From Dillenia suffruticosa (Eukaryota > Streptophyta > Magnoliopsida > Dilleniales > Dilleniaceae), in NCBI GenBank assembly GCA_033439265.1, contig JAVTVX010000001.1:21904608-21968607 (forward strand): a stretch of 64,000 bases of DNA, in the 5' to 3' direction. The notes under the pieces were generated by a model, which was not told where the DNA came from, made no database searches, and saw only the letters and a list, made by a program, of their open reading frames with translations. A program made the translations under genes and the position numbers. Every line of letters begins with the position of its first letter. The stretch's first letter is position 1. Below are positions 36,661 through 50,142 of the stretch, one piece after another.

Positions 36661-39219
36661 CCTACAAACCCATTACATGAAAACCACTCCACCCCCCCTC
36701 CTCCATTGCAAAAATGTAAAATAGAGTGGTTGGAATTCCAATCTGGGTTTTGTTGAATGATGAAATGGGTGTGTATAAATTGAAGCAGCTAGAGAAAACA
36801 CTCTTTTGAAGCACAAGGCAAAAGCACATGTAGTTCTGGAAAGTGGGTTTGAGGGGTGGTGGGGGTTTTATCAAGGGAATGGAATGGAGATATCAGCGGT
36901 AGGTAAGGTGATGAGAAAGTGAAGATCCCCCCTCCCTCGCTCACATTACAAAATAACATACAGTAAAAGAGAAGCACGGACGTTGGAGCTTTCTAAAAGC
37001 ACCATTTTTTATTTTTTATTTTTTTTATAAATATTTTGAAGGGGTTCTTACTTATGTGTTGATGAAATTGCATTGAAGGTGACTGATCATCAGAAATTTA
37101 GTTTAATCAGAAATTGTCTGAAGTTTGGGTTTATGGGCCGTCGGAGAGGAACTACAATTGTTTTGTTTGTCAATTGGGATTAGTTTAGTCAAACCATCCA
37201 CGCAAAAGCATAATTATTATAATTAATTAAATAAAAAGAAAAAAAAGTCATTGTGATGATTACGGGAGACAAGGTAATCAGTGCGTTCGAAGAAATGTTG
37301 GGTTGGAAGGTCAAATGAACAGACTCGACACCATATATTTCCTTGTCAACCCCAAATCAATCAAAGTGAGCATCTCTATTTACGAGACTACTGCCGTTCA
37401 CAGTTTCACATATTTATCTTATTTCACAGTTTCACATCAGCGGTAGCCAAGAGGTGGCTTTTTTGTTGCACCACAGCACAGCGCAGCAGAATTGCGTGTG
37501 AGGGAGGGGAAAGTGCTCTTCGCGACCAAAGAGCATCATGTCATCCCTCACATTTCACACGGTGCAAGATCCACCGGTGAGGAGCAACACGTCACCTGCC
37601 ACAGTGGAATAGAAGAAATAATGGGGGGGGGGGGGGGGTTGCAGTTGAGAAGCCACTTTCGTAAATCAATTAATGTTTCTTTAATCACCAAACAATTAAA
37701 TTAGTGTGGAAATTAGAGAAATGAAGGGGAGAAACAAAACAAGAGGCAATGAAATGGACCACCGTTGCACTATCAATATCAAATTAATTGAATTGAATTG
37801 AATATTGAATATTAAATACTGAATAAATAAAGAGTATATGTACATGCCTCAACTATTAATAATAATTAAAAAAAAAATCAAGTATTTAGAAAATTTATCT
37901 ATTAATTTAATACTACGCAAATATAAGTCTCTTGTCTAGGCATTTCATTTTTGTACTTAGGGTTGTGTAGATTTAGTTGTCCATTAAAAAGGGTGGGTTC
38001 CCCAGTAGAAGGAAACGTGGGTATTTATTGCAAGGCCTAAAAACTTTAACCAGCAAATCTTGATGTGGCCCTCCAATTCCAGCCTACGCCTAGACAAGAG
38101 GCCAATGGCCAAACAACAAGTCATATAAGATTCCAGGGCCGGTGAGTCAAGAGGTGTGCCCACCGCCCCAAAAAAAAAAAAAAGATGTTGGTCACTCTAT
38201 TCTTATGTGGGCCTATGTTTCTTTTTTAGTTTTAGTTTTAGTTTTAGGTTATACCAATGCCTTGTATGCTTAAATTACATTACATAAAATAACTCTTGTT
38301 GTTCTTGGTTGAAGATTCTTCCTTGGTTGCTGGAGGCAGAGAGAACTAATTTGTCTGGGCACCCAGGGCTCCACAACAAATATTATTATGATTTATGTTA
38401 GTAGATTTGCCTACACTGTTATATTTATTAATCTTGGCTTATCTTAACCAACCAAACAATCCTTCAATTTTGATATGTTATGTATTGAAGGGTAGGCCTA
38501 GTCCACAGTCTCCATGATTGGCCGTGGCCCGTGGCCCGTGGCAGAGAGAGGGTTTCCTTTCCCGGAATGTCCACCCTCTATTTTTTATTTTTTATTACAT
38601 AAGAATTTAAATCCTGAATTTTAAAATTGAAAAATGAAGATTATGACTATCAGACTGTCCCCTCAAAAACTCCACTCTCCATCTTGGCTGTGTGCAACGC
38701 CTACTCTTTGGTGCTAGTTGGGCTGGGCCGGGATGGGCTTATTACTTTTGAGTAAGAAAGTTGGACCCCAAACACGTCTTTTGTTGCAGAATCTTAGGCA
38801 TGGTTGGGCAACGGTGAGTGAAATAATGTGACAGAATTTTTATTTTATTTTTTTATTATTATGACATGACCACAGTCCAATATCTAAAATTTCACTTTAA
38901 CTAATTTAAATCGATAGTTGCAAGACTCACTTTATGGGGGTGAATCTCCCAACATTATTTTTTTGTATCCAGTGGAGTCGAACTCCCGACCTGATTAAAA
39001 AACGAAGGTATTTATTCCACCTACAGCAACAAGTATTTGTGCGATTGAATTTTTATATGCATGGGATATTATATTCCTTTAACTATATGTTTTGGTTTTA
39101 AGTTATGAAAATAAAAAATAAAACTTGAGAGAGTCAATTCTTTAATGTGTTTCATAGTACTTAAATCAGATTAGCGTGATAAAATTTAAATATTAATCGA
39201 TAAAAAAAAAAGTGAAACC

Positions 39220-39301
39220 CAAGTAGGCTTAGCTGCCGAGCACTTGAGACTTGATTGTGGCAAGGGAAGGTTCGTGACTCATAAATTTTTTTTTTTTTTT
39301 T
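39220..39301 (+). mobile_element. Candidate tRNA-derived SINE fragment
   Basis: A box-A-like stretch (AGGCTTAGCTGCC) is followed about 30 bases later by a box-B-like stretch (GGTTCGTGACTC) and then a run of about 20 T near the 3' end. This is the layout of some plant SINEs. No target duplication was found, and similar tRNA-like strings occur by chance. Confidence 0.25.
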
Positions 39302-39878
39302 TATTTTGTGTTTAAGTAACAAATTTCTGAAATTATATTTTGATTAATTCAAATCGAGTGATCGTTTGACTCTCTATAAGAAAAATTCTTTCAACATTGT
39401 TCTTTTTATTGTCAATATTTGAGATATAATATTTTTCGCGTTAAATCAACTATACATTAGCGTCACTTATGATGCTTTTCTAGTTTACCCTTTACACGCC
39501 ATTTCTGACTCCCTACGCACACAAGGAATGCAAACTTTGATGGTGAAATCCATCGAACTTAAGTGGAAATTGTTGATAAGCTATTGTTATTCTCTCTAAT
39601 AATTATTTTATTCTTAAAATTCAATCATAATTACTTGTTTAAGATGAATGTTATTAAAACTCTTACAAATCACCAAATTGGGTAGAGTCCTTATGTTTTG
39701 AAAATGGCATGTAGGGTGGGAAATGAGTTAACTGATGATCAATCCACAATTCTATTTGATAATTGAGTAAGCCTAAGCCAGGTTTATAAACCAAGTGTAC
39801 GGTACGCAAACTACATTTTTTAGTTCACATAAAATATAAACCGATAAATTAAAAGATATTGGACTCATTTGTTTCATA

Positions 39879-39947
<69 letters not shown>

Positions 39948-39962
39948 CGTATGTATGTATTA
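39879..39962. repeat. Compound microsatellite
   Basis: Tandem CTAA units pass into TA units and then ATGT units. Three simple repeats lie back to back, suggesting slippage of one founder tract. Confidence 0.95.
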
Positions 39963-40536
39963 TATACGTTGGTACACATGTATATATGAATATGTTATGA
40001 TTTAATATTTAATATGTATTTAAATTAAGTTAGTTTATTTCAGAATTTATTATTAAAACACTAGGAAAAATAATTATAATAATAATAATAAAAAAAAAAA
40101 AACTCAATGACAGGGGCTCATTAATTTATTTTAGAATTTTTTTTGTGAAATTGAATAATCCATGAGTACGGTGTGAATTCGAGTCTATTACACCTACCTG
40201 CGCTGTGTTGGGTCGACTCCTAAAATGGGTGTGCGGCAGGGAAGGGAAAGGGTAAGGGGGCGTTATGAGATGAGATGGATGAGATTGAGATGTTTATTGG
40301 GGATAATTTAAGCGGTAGATTTTTTTTACTTTCATCCTTTTTTGTCCGGATCGAGGAGTTTGCTTGATTATATAAAAAGAAATAAAATGGATGAGATTGA
40401 GATTTGAATACCGTGGAGTTAGTGCCGATACTAACCGAACCGAGCCGTAACCCACACCCACTAACTCTTCCAAAAAAACAAAAAAAAAAATCCGAGTTTA
40501 GTCGCAAAGAAACAGTTGCAGAAAGGTACTCCATTC

Positions 40537-40568
<32 letters not shown>

Positions 40569-42460
40569 GTCACAGAAACTTGATCAACAGTAGGGATCTG
40601 TCAAGGAATCTCCAGGGTTTTGATTGCGGATTCGCTACTGATTGTGCAACTGGCTGAACTGAATAGATCTCGCGGTAAGCATTCCTCCGTCTTTTCTTTT
40701 TTCCTTTTGCTAATAATGTCTTCTGTAAATTTCTAGGGTTTCCACTTTCGTCCCTCCCTCCCTTTAATCAGATCTGATCTGCATTGCTGTTGTTTTCTCG
40801 CTTTAAGAGTTTGTTCCCGATCTGAATCTGTGTTAACTGTTTTAGTGAATCTTGTTTACTTCGGCTTTCTTTTAGGTTTTGCATTTATTTGTACTATTGT
40901 GTTCAAGATTATTATTCATTGTTGTTGTTTCTCCCACGAATCTTCGGGGCAATTGAGAAACAATGTCGGTGACCCTTGTTAGGGTTTTTGGAACCGATAT
41001 TGTAGGAATATTAGTAGCGTTTCGTTGGCCTGTGGTCTTTGGTGAGAAACCCAAAATTTATACATTCCGTTATAGTACTGGAGTTTCAGTTTTTGGTTAT
41101 GCGGAATATTTTCGTGGAGGCCTCAGATCATGGATGAAGTGGACTCAACCTTAATCAAGATATAACAGAGGAGCTAAGGCTAAAAGAGAAACCCCTTTGG
41201 TTCTAGGCATTGTTATTATCTAGGCAAAAAAATAGAGCCCGACACTTCAGCTGCTTTTCCCGAAGAAAGTGACCTTGTGTTAATATAAGGGCACAATTTT
41301 GAGTGCAGAGAAATGTTTGATTAGTTTGCGCAGTCTGTTGCTCACTGATGCATAGGCAATCGCTTGGCTTATTTGTTGCTTCTAGGTTAACTTCCGGATT
41401 AGGACGTCCACCTTTTCTAAATGTGCCCAGTGCGATGTGCAAGAAGTAGGGAATAATGTTCTGGGAAGATATTTGCCCCTTCTTTTTGGTTCGAATGCTG
41501 ATAGAAATAGGAAAAGAATATTAATCTTGTGGTTGCATTCTCATTGTAATTACGATAAAGTGCTAATGGTAATGTGGTACTTTATAGGCCATAAAATTTT
41601 CATAAGTAGGATATATTTATCCTTTTTTAATATAAATTTTCCTTTCCAAAAATAAGTTTATGTTATGTGGAAGGCTGGTTTCTCTGGCTCATGGTTAAAA
41701 ATGTGCCACATAACACTCTCATTTTTATGAGAGAGCGCTCTGATAAATAAGGTCCTGCCATCTGGACTTGAAAAAGTGAAGGCTGGAATAAAAAAAAATC
41801 CAATTTAACATGGTTTACACGGATATTGAAAAGCATATGATTGTCTGCACCAACAAAATTGACCATGTTATATTTTGTCATTTCGGTCATTATTTTTTTG
41901 GTCTAAATAACATTATTTGGAACATATAATTTTCAACATACTAAGCTTAAAACCTGGACTATTATCCCTTTCTGATATCTTATGGAACAAGAGCGTGGGA
42001 AAAGAACCTGAGAATAAGATATCTAAAGAACATGAAGATGGCCAAATTATTGAAAAACTGATCAAACTGGCCAAACCAGCCAAGTAACATCTTTGTTTGA
42101 ATTACCAGGTAGGATGTGGTTTTTATTGGGCAAAAACTAAAATCCTTTTTTTTTTTTGCCTCTAGTTTATGCCAGAAAACCAAGAAAAAAAAAATGAAGC
42201 ATGCGATTTATGTTGCTATATTAGGTTGTAGTGTTTCTTTATTCATGTTACAACAAACATCGATTTCCTTTCTCTCTCTCTCTTTCCCCTTTCCACATAC
42301 AAGCTTTGATGTCACTGGACGTGCATATAGATTCCTCACCCCCACATATAGTTTGGTAAGAACTTTGGTACTGTCGGACATGAACCTGGCGATCTCTTTG
42401 ACCATGAAAGCATTCTCTCTAGATCTAGATCTCCATGAATTTCTTCTCTCAAACCTAGAT

Positions 42461-42835
42461 TGCATCTCTACACCACTTCCATTTTGTCTTCATCTTCCTT
42501 TGAGTTTCGCATTTAGATCTCAACCACTCACAATGTACGGAGTAGTTTTTCATGAACCAATCTATCTTTTTGTTCAAATTGGATAACAATTGTCAAGCTC
42601 ATTCTCTAATTAGAGATGGAGTTTTTTTTTTTTGGGGGGGGGGGAGTTTGCATCCCTACACCACTACCATCTTGTCTTCACCTTCCTTAGAGTTTCACAT
42701 TTCGATCTCTACTGCTCCAAAGTACGGAGTAGTTTTTCATGAATCAATCTATTGAATATGTTCAAATTGGATAACAGTTGTCAAGCTCATTCTCTAACTA
42801 CAGACAGCACTTTTTTGGTGGGGTGGAGTTAGATT
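42461..42835. repeat. Two-copy tandem duplication, period about 189 bp
   Basis: The block starting TGCATCTCTACACCACTTCC at 42461 recurs as TGCATCCCTACACCACTACC at about 42650. Both copies contain TACGGAGTAGTTTTTCATGAA and GTCAAGCTCATTCTCTAA at the same offsets. A T-run followed by a G-run (about 42620-42645) sits at the joint. The copies differ at many sites, so the duplication is not recent. Confidence 0.8.
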
Positions 42836-43399
42836 TTTGACTAATTAAAGTGCTTATGCCTGAGGGTGTCATAGTTAGATGGGAATTTCTGAGAGTTCCT
42901 TTAGGCCATCTATTATCTGCATTTTTCTTTTTGGCAACAATGTTTTCTTTGCCCTTTTCATTCAGTTAAGTAGGATTTTGCTAGTGGTTTCTGAAACACC
43001 ATTTAATCTGTTGAGCAATTGCTCCTGGGTAGCACATGTAAGTGGATACTGGAAGAATATAAGATTTAAGCAACATATGTTTTCATTCTTCAAAATTCAC
43101 AATTGTTCTTTTTTTTCCCCTTGGATGTTCCGTTGTTGATGAACTCCGCTTGTGTTTTATCTCAAAACATAAGCATCTTTTTAATACAACTAGTTCTAAT
43201 TCTGGGTAAAGGAGAAGGATTGTGGTAGGTTGATTACCGGTGTAAAAATTTTGCTAACACCATGAGTGACCAAAATAGAAAATTCGTTGGGGGTGCTCCT
43301 TTCTCAGTGAAATGCTGCATTGGATTCACGGTGTAGTGAAAAGTTTACAAAGGTTGCTAGGGTGTTGCTCAGAAGCGATGGGCCACATCGTCGCCTAGA

Positions 43400-45385
43400 T
43401 GTGGCAATACGTAGGCAAGGGTTCCTACATTCACATGGACGGATGCGAGTAAAGAAGCTAGTTTATAATGATAGGATTCACCTAACTACTTGATCATAAG
43501 ATCGCTGATTGATAAATTAGGAGAGATTCAAGAAATAATGATTAAATGAAGGATTAATATTATGTGTCTCCAAGAAATTAAGTGGATAGGAGGAGAAGGT
43601 TAGAGAAGTAGAGTTTCATGGTCATAAGTTTTCGTATACAGGTAAGGGTAAAACTAAAAACGTGATAGAAATAATTGTCCAAAAGAATTTACAAGAGAAT
43701 GAAGCGGAGATCAGAAGGAAGGGAGATAGAATCTTGCTTGTCAAGCTTGTTAGCACAGAAGACTTAATTAATATAGTTAATATTTATGCACCTCAAATAG
43801 ATATAGATACAATTAGTAAACAACGATTATGAGAAGATCTAGACGAATTTATACAAATCACACTTAGTAGGGAAAAGTTATTTATTGGAAGAGATCTAAA
43901 TGGATATGTCAGGGAGAATAATGAGGTATTTGAAGTAGTACATGAAAACTTTGGCTGTGGTAGTAGGAATAAGGTGGGGTTACTATTTTAGAGTTTGTTG
44001 CAGCATTTGATTTGAAACTTATAAATACTTTCTTCAAGAAAAGAGAGTCGTATATAATCACATACAAAAGTGGGTCGAATGCTAATCAAATAGATTTCTT
44101 TCTTATCATGAGAAGCGATAGAATGACCTATAGCAAGTGAGAGTGTAGCAATAGAATGTAGGTTTTTAGTTTTAGATGTGTATATGTGTCTAAAATACAA
44201 AAGAAGAATTGTCGATTTATGGAATTAAGAATTAAGAATTAAGTGATAGAATCTGAAAGAGGAAAATGTGACAACCTTTATAGACAAGTTAATTCAAGAT
44301 GTTTCTTGGCCTACTAATGATGATTTGGAGTCTATATGGGTAGAAATGTTTAGTAATATCCAGAAATTAGGTAAAGAGGTTCTTGGCATATCCGGGGATC
44401 GGGCGTCAATAAGTAAGGAGTTATATTGGTGGAATGAGGAAATCTTAGCTGCGATATAAACCAAAAGAGAGTGCTATAAGAATCTTAAAAGTGAGAGAGG
44501 TGCCAATGCGTTTGAGAACTACAAGATTAAAAAAAAGAGGTAAAAAAATTATTCACGAATCAAAAAACAAAATATATAACGAATTATATAAGAAACTAGA
44601 AACTAATGATGCAGAAAAAGAGTTTTACATAATTGCCAAACTAAGGGATAAGAAGGGAAAATACTTAAACGGTGTTAGGTGTGTCAAGAGTGAAATTAAT
44701 AGTGTGCTTATAAGAAATGAGGACATAAGAAAGTATTGGAGGGACTATTTTGATAACTTTTTTAACGTTGAGGTCACAAGAAATATCATTAATATTGCGA
44801 CACTTGTAAAGAGATCAACAGAGATTTAAAAGCAAGATTCGTTCTTACGAAGTGAGGGCAATCTTAAAGAAAATGAAGAATAATAAGGTCATAGGACCCA
44901 ATGGCATCCCTATTAAATTGTGGAAGTGTTTGGGTGAAATGGGGACATGAATGTTGATGGATTTTTTTAACAAAATTTGGCAAATCAAGAAAATGTCCTA
45001 AATATGGAGAGTATAGTTGTACTACTATATATGAATAAAGTGACATACAAAATTATTCCAATTGTAGGAGAATTAAACTTATAAATCATACTATAAAGTT
45101 GTGGGAAAGAATGCACAGATTGAGATTGAAGGTAATTATGTCTCAAAATCAATTTGGGTCCATGTCGAGACGATCCACTATCGAAACCATTCACTTGCCT
45201 AGACATTTGATGAAAACGTTTAGAATATAGGAGAGAGACTTGCATATGGCATTCATTGACCTAGAAAAAATGTAAGATAGGATTCCGAGAGATATATTAT
45301 GATGGGCGTTGATGAAAAAGAGAATTTCCTTGAGATACATTCATTTTATCAAAAATATATATAAGTTGTTATTAACGTAAGAATC
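43400..45385 (+). mobile_element. RTE-type LINE fragment in the transporter leader intron
   Basis: On the plus strand the order is endonuclease then reverse transcriptase. A decayed CLQE-KW block is at about 43560 and EFHGHKFSYTG at 43610. Endonuclease blocks INIVNIYAPQID at about 43770 and REKLFIGRDLNGYV at 43870 follow. A linker reads SKELYWWNEEILAAI near 44420 and YYKLR-like to RKYWRDYFDNFF near 44750. Reverse transcriptase begins NKVIGPNGIPIKLWKC near 44890 and reaches LHMAFIDLEKM near 45250, where the copy stops being recognisable. Stops and frame changes throughout show it is dead. It lies in the same direction as the host gene. The RTE clade call rests on the endonuclease and RT motifs. 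Confidence 0.8.
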
Positions 45386-45864
45386 TACTGAAGCAGCAGT
45401 TGCCCTGTGATATTTTCTTCATTCTATTCTCAAGCTTCTATATGGACAATGATGTTTTTATGGATTCCTTTTCTTGCTTCTATATTGAACTGTTTGGCAA
45501 CTTAATGTTGTTCATTGGTATATCACTTCCTTTCCAGGAAAAAATAGCGATATGGGAATTTTTTTACATAAAACTGATATTCTTCTGGTTTTCCCCCCCT
45601 TCTATGTTTAAAATTCTTTAGAAGCATATAATGTGGGTTTTAGGATTTCAGGTTGCTTCCATGTACTTCGATTTTATAAATGAAAACGTACATTTAAGTT
45701 GTTTGTTGCTATGTTCTGGTAGATGGAATGTATTATGGTTAGTTTGGAGCTTCATTCTATACTGTGTACCTTTCTGATTATGTTGATAAACTTTTTGTTC
45801 CATGATGTTTGAAGGATTGATGATTTACTCTTTTCTATTTTCCCTCCAGGTCTCAGGCTTCTTC

Positions 45865-45972
45865 ATGAGAGTTTTCAAAACTCAGAAGCAGCTACGTAAA
45901 TTGCACTTAGCACAGGAAGTGAAGGGGATGATCTTGTCAATTGTTGAAAATGCATGGACATTTATGTTTTAA
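45865..45972 (+). other. Upstream ORF in the transporter leader
   Basis: A 35-codon frame starts ATGAGAGTTTTC and ends TAA, wholly inside the second leader exon. A second upstream ATG at 46035 opens a frame that overlaps the main start codon (46057) and ends just after the next splice join. Both could lower translation of the transporter. Conservation is unknown. Confidence 0.5.
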
Positions 45973-46056
45973 TATTTAGTGGGAAGCTTGTTAAGTAGAC
46001 AACAAAGTTGATTAGTAGAAGGTTGTTTCTTTTGATGAAAGAGAAGATCAAGAAAA

Positions 46057-49000
46057 ATGATCAACAAATCACTGCTTCTTACGTATCTGTATCTACTTAT
46101 CTACATTTTGCTTTCGTCTGGAGTTATCTTATACAACAAGGTTAGTGCTTGATCTTTTTATTATTATTTTTACTAGTGTTTGAATGCACACTATGTGCAA
46201 CTATATCAGAAAAAGTTTGCAGAATTTTTAGGAGAAAAGTTAAGAGTTGAGCTGTAGAGTAAGTTATTTAAAAAATTCCGTTCTTATACAGATTTTTTCA
46301 GTATTGTCTATGTTATCCTTATTTATAATAAAGCTCAAGAACTCAAGTTCTAAGGGTATTTTGGTCTTAAAAATGCTGACAATAATTGAATTGCCGTAAG
46401 CGTCACTTTTCTTATAGTGTTTAAGAAAGATTCTCTAGCAAGCACTGACACAGTGCAGGAGATAAAACTTACCCTGAAAAGTATTTGGACTGTCAAGGGC
46501 TGATTAGGCAGAATCACAAGCCAAGTGAACGGCAGCCAATTGACATTCTTTTAACATGTTCATTAACAGTGGATACATGGATATTTGGACATATAATATG
46601 TAGGTGCAGATGATCTTGTGGTTAATCACAAATTTGCATTTGTTTAGTGCAAAATCTGTGTCAATGAGGCAGTTTACATGGAGTTTCTCTGCCGCTGTTC
46701 ATATGGATTCTTTTTGCTTTTCAAATGCTGCATCTGATCAGCATATATATTTTCCGTCTATCTTTCATTTCTGTTGGATGATTCATTTTTGTAGGAGGAA
46801 ATAGAAAAATGACAAGGGTTTCCCCTTGAGCAAAATTTTAGGCCCATCTTGCTGGATCATTCACAATCCATGATCTTTTGTACTATAAAATTGTTGACTT
46901 CAAAGATTTTGAAAACTTCATGCTCCTTTAATCTTGGTGGTCAACTTTAATGCAGTTCTTTTGAGTATAAGGCATTAAATGCGCCAAAGGTTTTAGTGAT
47001 GTTTCTGTTTAGTATTTTTCCCCTCCTCTCGTGTCATATATTGTGTGGATCTTCTGTGGTAAAGCTACATGAGCTTGTAGATGTAGCCCACCACTTGGTG
47101 CCTTCTCAGGCTGCTACATTTCCATGAAGATTTAGATTCATGTTATTAATCCTTGCACCATGGAGAACATCATTATATTTCCTATATTGTTTCTCCTGTG
47201 TATATATTAATATCTGTCGAATATAATATGCAGTGGGTCCTGTCTCCTAAATACTTCAATTTTCCATTTCCAATTACGCTTACCATGATTCACATGGGAT
47301 TTTCTGGGGCCGTAGCTTTCTGTCTCATACGTGTATTCAAGGTATGGTTTCTTGTGGACTTTTTATGTATGAAAATCTTTGCTTTATTTTAAGATCTCTA
47401 CCTTTTTGTTTGCATCATGGCATACTTAACACAACTTTTCCAGTTTCTAGTTTTTCTCATTTCTTCATTGAGACTACCTTCTTTAAGTCCAAAGAGAATA
47501 TTGTTTTTATTTCTTTGTATGAACATGCAGGTTGTATCGCCTGTCAAAATGACATTTGAAATGTAAGTTCTCTTTTGTAAGGACAAATAGGGTGAATCTG
47601 ATTCTTTTTATAAAGGGTGGTGGAAATGCTTCTTATTTTCATAAGGTCATTGTCAGTTTGATATTTTTTTCCCCCTCAGATATGCAACATGTGTGATTCC
47701 TATCAGTGCCTTCTTTGCATCAAGCCTTTGGTAAGAGTTTTTAATTTTGAAAAAGTCAGTATTTTTTCTTTGGTTTTGATAAGGCATGAGTTTCTTACAT
47801 ATGTTTTCCCTGTCTGGCCCCACCAAAAGAAAAAAAAAATGCTTGCTTAAGTCATTGACTGTAAAGATGCATGCCATTTTCTGGATCCCCATGGTTTGAC
47901 CGAGATATAGGTAATTAGATGCTCTTCTAGTGATATATGCAGGCCTAGGATTTTCCCCCCTCTTCTTTTCTTTAAACCGTCATCGTCTATGTAATTTGTT
48001 GACCTGAAGATTTATTTGGTCCTTGGTGGAGAAGAGAGCATCATCCCCAATTCTGTGCTGTAAATGTTGTCATTTGTATTTCTGCTGAAAATGATTAGGA
48101 ACACTATCAGTTCTCTTGTTCTGGTTAGATCCTTCTATAGCTTGAAACAAGAATTTACTTGGTTCTCATTTACTGGGACAGAATTCTCCCATACCCTGCG
48201 CCGGGCAGGAGAAAGGTATCTCTATACTGACACACTGTGTATCTATTTTAATTACAGGTTTGGAAATACGGCTTACTTACACATTTCTGTGGCCTTCATC
48301 CAGATGCTTAAGGCCTTAAGTATGAAGATTGAATAAGCATGTTTATCACATTTTTTTGGGATCTTTATTTCTGGGTCAGCTTTTTACTTATGAATTTTGT
48401 GCTGTTTCAGTGCCTGTGGCTACATTTGCTATGGCAGTTTTGTGTGGCACTGATAAGTTAAGGTGTGACGTGTTCTTGAACATGTTGCTGGTCAGTGTTG
48501 GAGTAGTCATCTCCTCTTATGGGGAAATTCATTTTAATGTAGTTGGTACAGTATACCAGGTTACTGGAATTTTTGCAGAAGCTCTTAGGCTGGTCCTGAC
48601 TCAGGTTCTCCTTCAGAAGAAGGGCTTGACCCTAAATCCTATCACCAGCTTATATTACATAGCTCCCTGCAGGTATCTACCATACATCATTTTGGATCAT
48701 ATTTTTTTCACCAAAAAGCAGGTTATTGGCCTTTTCAAGTTGTTAGTAGTTTCTGCAACCTATAGAAATAAAAATTTGATAAAGAATTGGACTCTTGCAT
48801 CTTTAACGCTAGTAGTTTACTGGTAAGGAGTTAAGGTAGAACATGTCTGAGCTGCTGATCCTTTAATACTTTCTTGTATGCAGTTTTATTTTCCTATTTG
48901 TGCCTTGGTATTTACTGGAGAAACCTGCGATGGAAGTTTCACAGATTCAGTTCAATTTTTGGATCTTCTTCTCTAATGCACTTTGCGCTTTAGCCTTGAA

Positions 49001-50142
49001 CTTCTCAATTTTCTTAGTAATTGGTAGAACTGGAGCAGTTACAATCCGCGTGGCTGGTGTTCTGAAAGATTGGATACTGATAGCCCTTTCAACTGTTGTG
49101 TTTCCGGAGTCTGCAATTACTGGTCTTAATATAATTGGCTATGCAATCGGTAGTTGTCTGGACATTTGAAGATTATATGTAACAATGCCACTCATAAATG
49201 TGGGCCTTATGAACCTTCTAATTCCCTTTTGCTGCAGCACTTTGTGGAGTGGTAATGTACAACTACTTGAAGGTGAAGGATGTTAGGGCATCTCAGCTTC
49301 CTTCGGACAGTATTCCTGAAAGAATTACAAAGGTTAATTTTCTCTCAACACTGTTATCATGCAGTCTATTAAATTCTTTTGTTTGAAAATTAGAAGTTTG
49401 GTCTTACCACACTCCCATATGCATGATACTGGAGAAATGACTTTGAAGGTTGTGATGCTAAGGTCTTTTTGGGGGAAATATGTCACATATTCTGGGAAAA
49501 GGCAATTTCAGAATCTGACAAGATAAGCTATGTTTCTAGTTAGGGAAGTGAGAACCAGTTGTATAGGCATTTTATATAATCCGGTGCATTTTTCAAAGAG
49601 CCTATATGTGGGTTCCAGAGGAAAACTTACCACATAGATTAATACTTAATGTACTTGCTGACTGATATAAAGAACCTCAACAGAAATCAAATCTATTTCA
49701 TTCACTTGCAGTTGCACCAATATTCCAATCTTAGAAATTATTCCATTTTTTCAGAAACTGATTGAAGCTCCCTCTGTGCTTAAGTTGTATGTTACCCGGT
49801 TTTAACACTTTTTTTTCCTTTTTTTATAAGATTTGATTTGATTTTATTTTGGGAGGGGTGCATTTTCCTTGTGGTTGTGAACAGGCTATTCAAAAGGTTT
49901 GTATTCTCTATGCTAAACTTTTCTTGGGTGTTTTTTCCCCCCCTGGCATTTGGTCCTTGGGATAACAGGACTGGAAATTGGAGAAGAAATCTTCAGATAT
50001 ATACGAGCCTGGCAACAGCAATGACAATGGTGGAAGTAATGGTCAACAATCTGACTATAATATTGATGAAGAAGCGCCTTTGATATCATCTTCAAGGCTC
50101 TCTCATATTGGACGGACACAATTAAGCGGCCAAAGTCCATAG
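46057..50142 (+). CDS. Sugar-phosphate/phosphate translocator-like protein, At3g17430/At1g48230 type
   Basis: Nine coding exons: 46057-46140, 47234-47341, 47531-47562, 47680-47730, 48258-48319, 48411-48672, 48884-49149, 49238-49332 and 49969-50142. Phases agree and give 377 aa. The start MINKSLLLTYLYLLIY and GVILYNKWVLSPKYFNFPFP match this subgroup closely. Conserved blocks include TMIHMGFSG, VSPVKMTFEIYATCVIP, FGNTAYLHISVAFIQMLKAL, GIFAEALRLVLTQVLLQKKG, NPITSLYYIAPC and AVTIRVAGVLKDWILIALS. The C-terminus is polar with EEAPLISSSRLSHIGR. The family belongs to the drug/metabolite transporter fold with about ten membrane helices; substrate and exact membrane are not settled, though Golgi or other endomembranes are usual for this branch. 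It faces the NPSN gene tail-to-tail. Confidence 0.94.

Larger units (their letters stand above)
36661..40500. other. Divergent intergenic region
   Basis: It separates the receptor-like kinase (minus) from the transporter gene (plus). I see G-runs near 37624-37639, AT-rich DNA, a candidate SINE at 39220-39301 and a tetranucleotide tract at 39879-39962, but no exon. The promoter of the transporter gene should lie in the last several hundred bases. Confidence 0.5.
40501..46056 (+). promoter_or_regulatory. 5' leader of the transporter gene with a 5.2 kb intron
   Basis: The first exon contains a CT microsatellite (40542-40568) and ends at 40674 before GTAAGCATT. The acceptor CCCTCCAG ends at 45849. 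The second leader exon (45850-46056) holds two upstream ATGs before the main start. The intron (40675-45849) carries a tandem duplication and an RTE-type LINE fragment. The exon join is inferred from splice signals only. Sequence around 40965-41150 is open and could instead be an unspliced coding stretch, but resembles no family. Confidence 0.5.

Noticed and set aside
37621-37640. G-run as a G-quadruplex site
   Set aside because: It is a single homopolymer run rather than four separated runs, and may be a sequencing-prone tract.
40963-41154. 63-codon frame in the transporter leader intron
   Set aside because: No family similarity and no matching splice joins; it lies between a good donor and acceptor.
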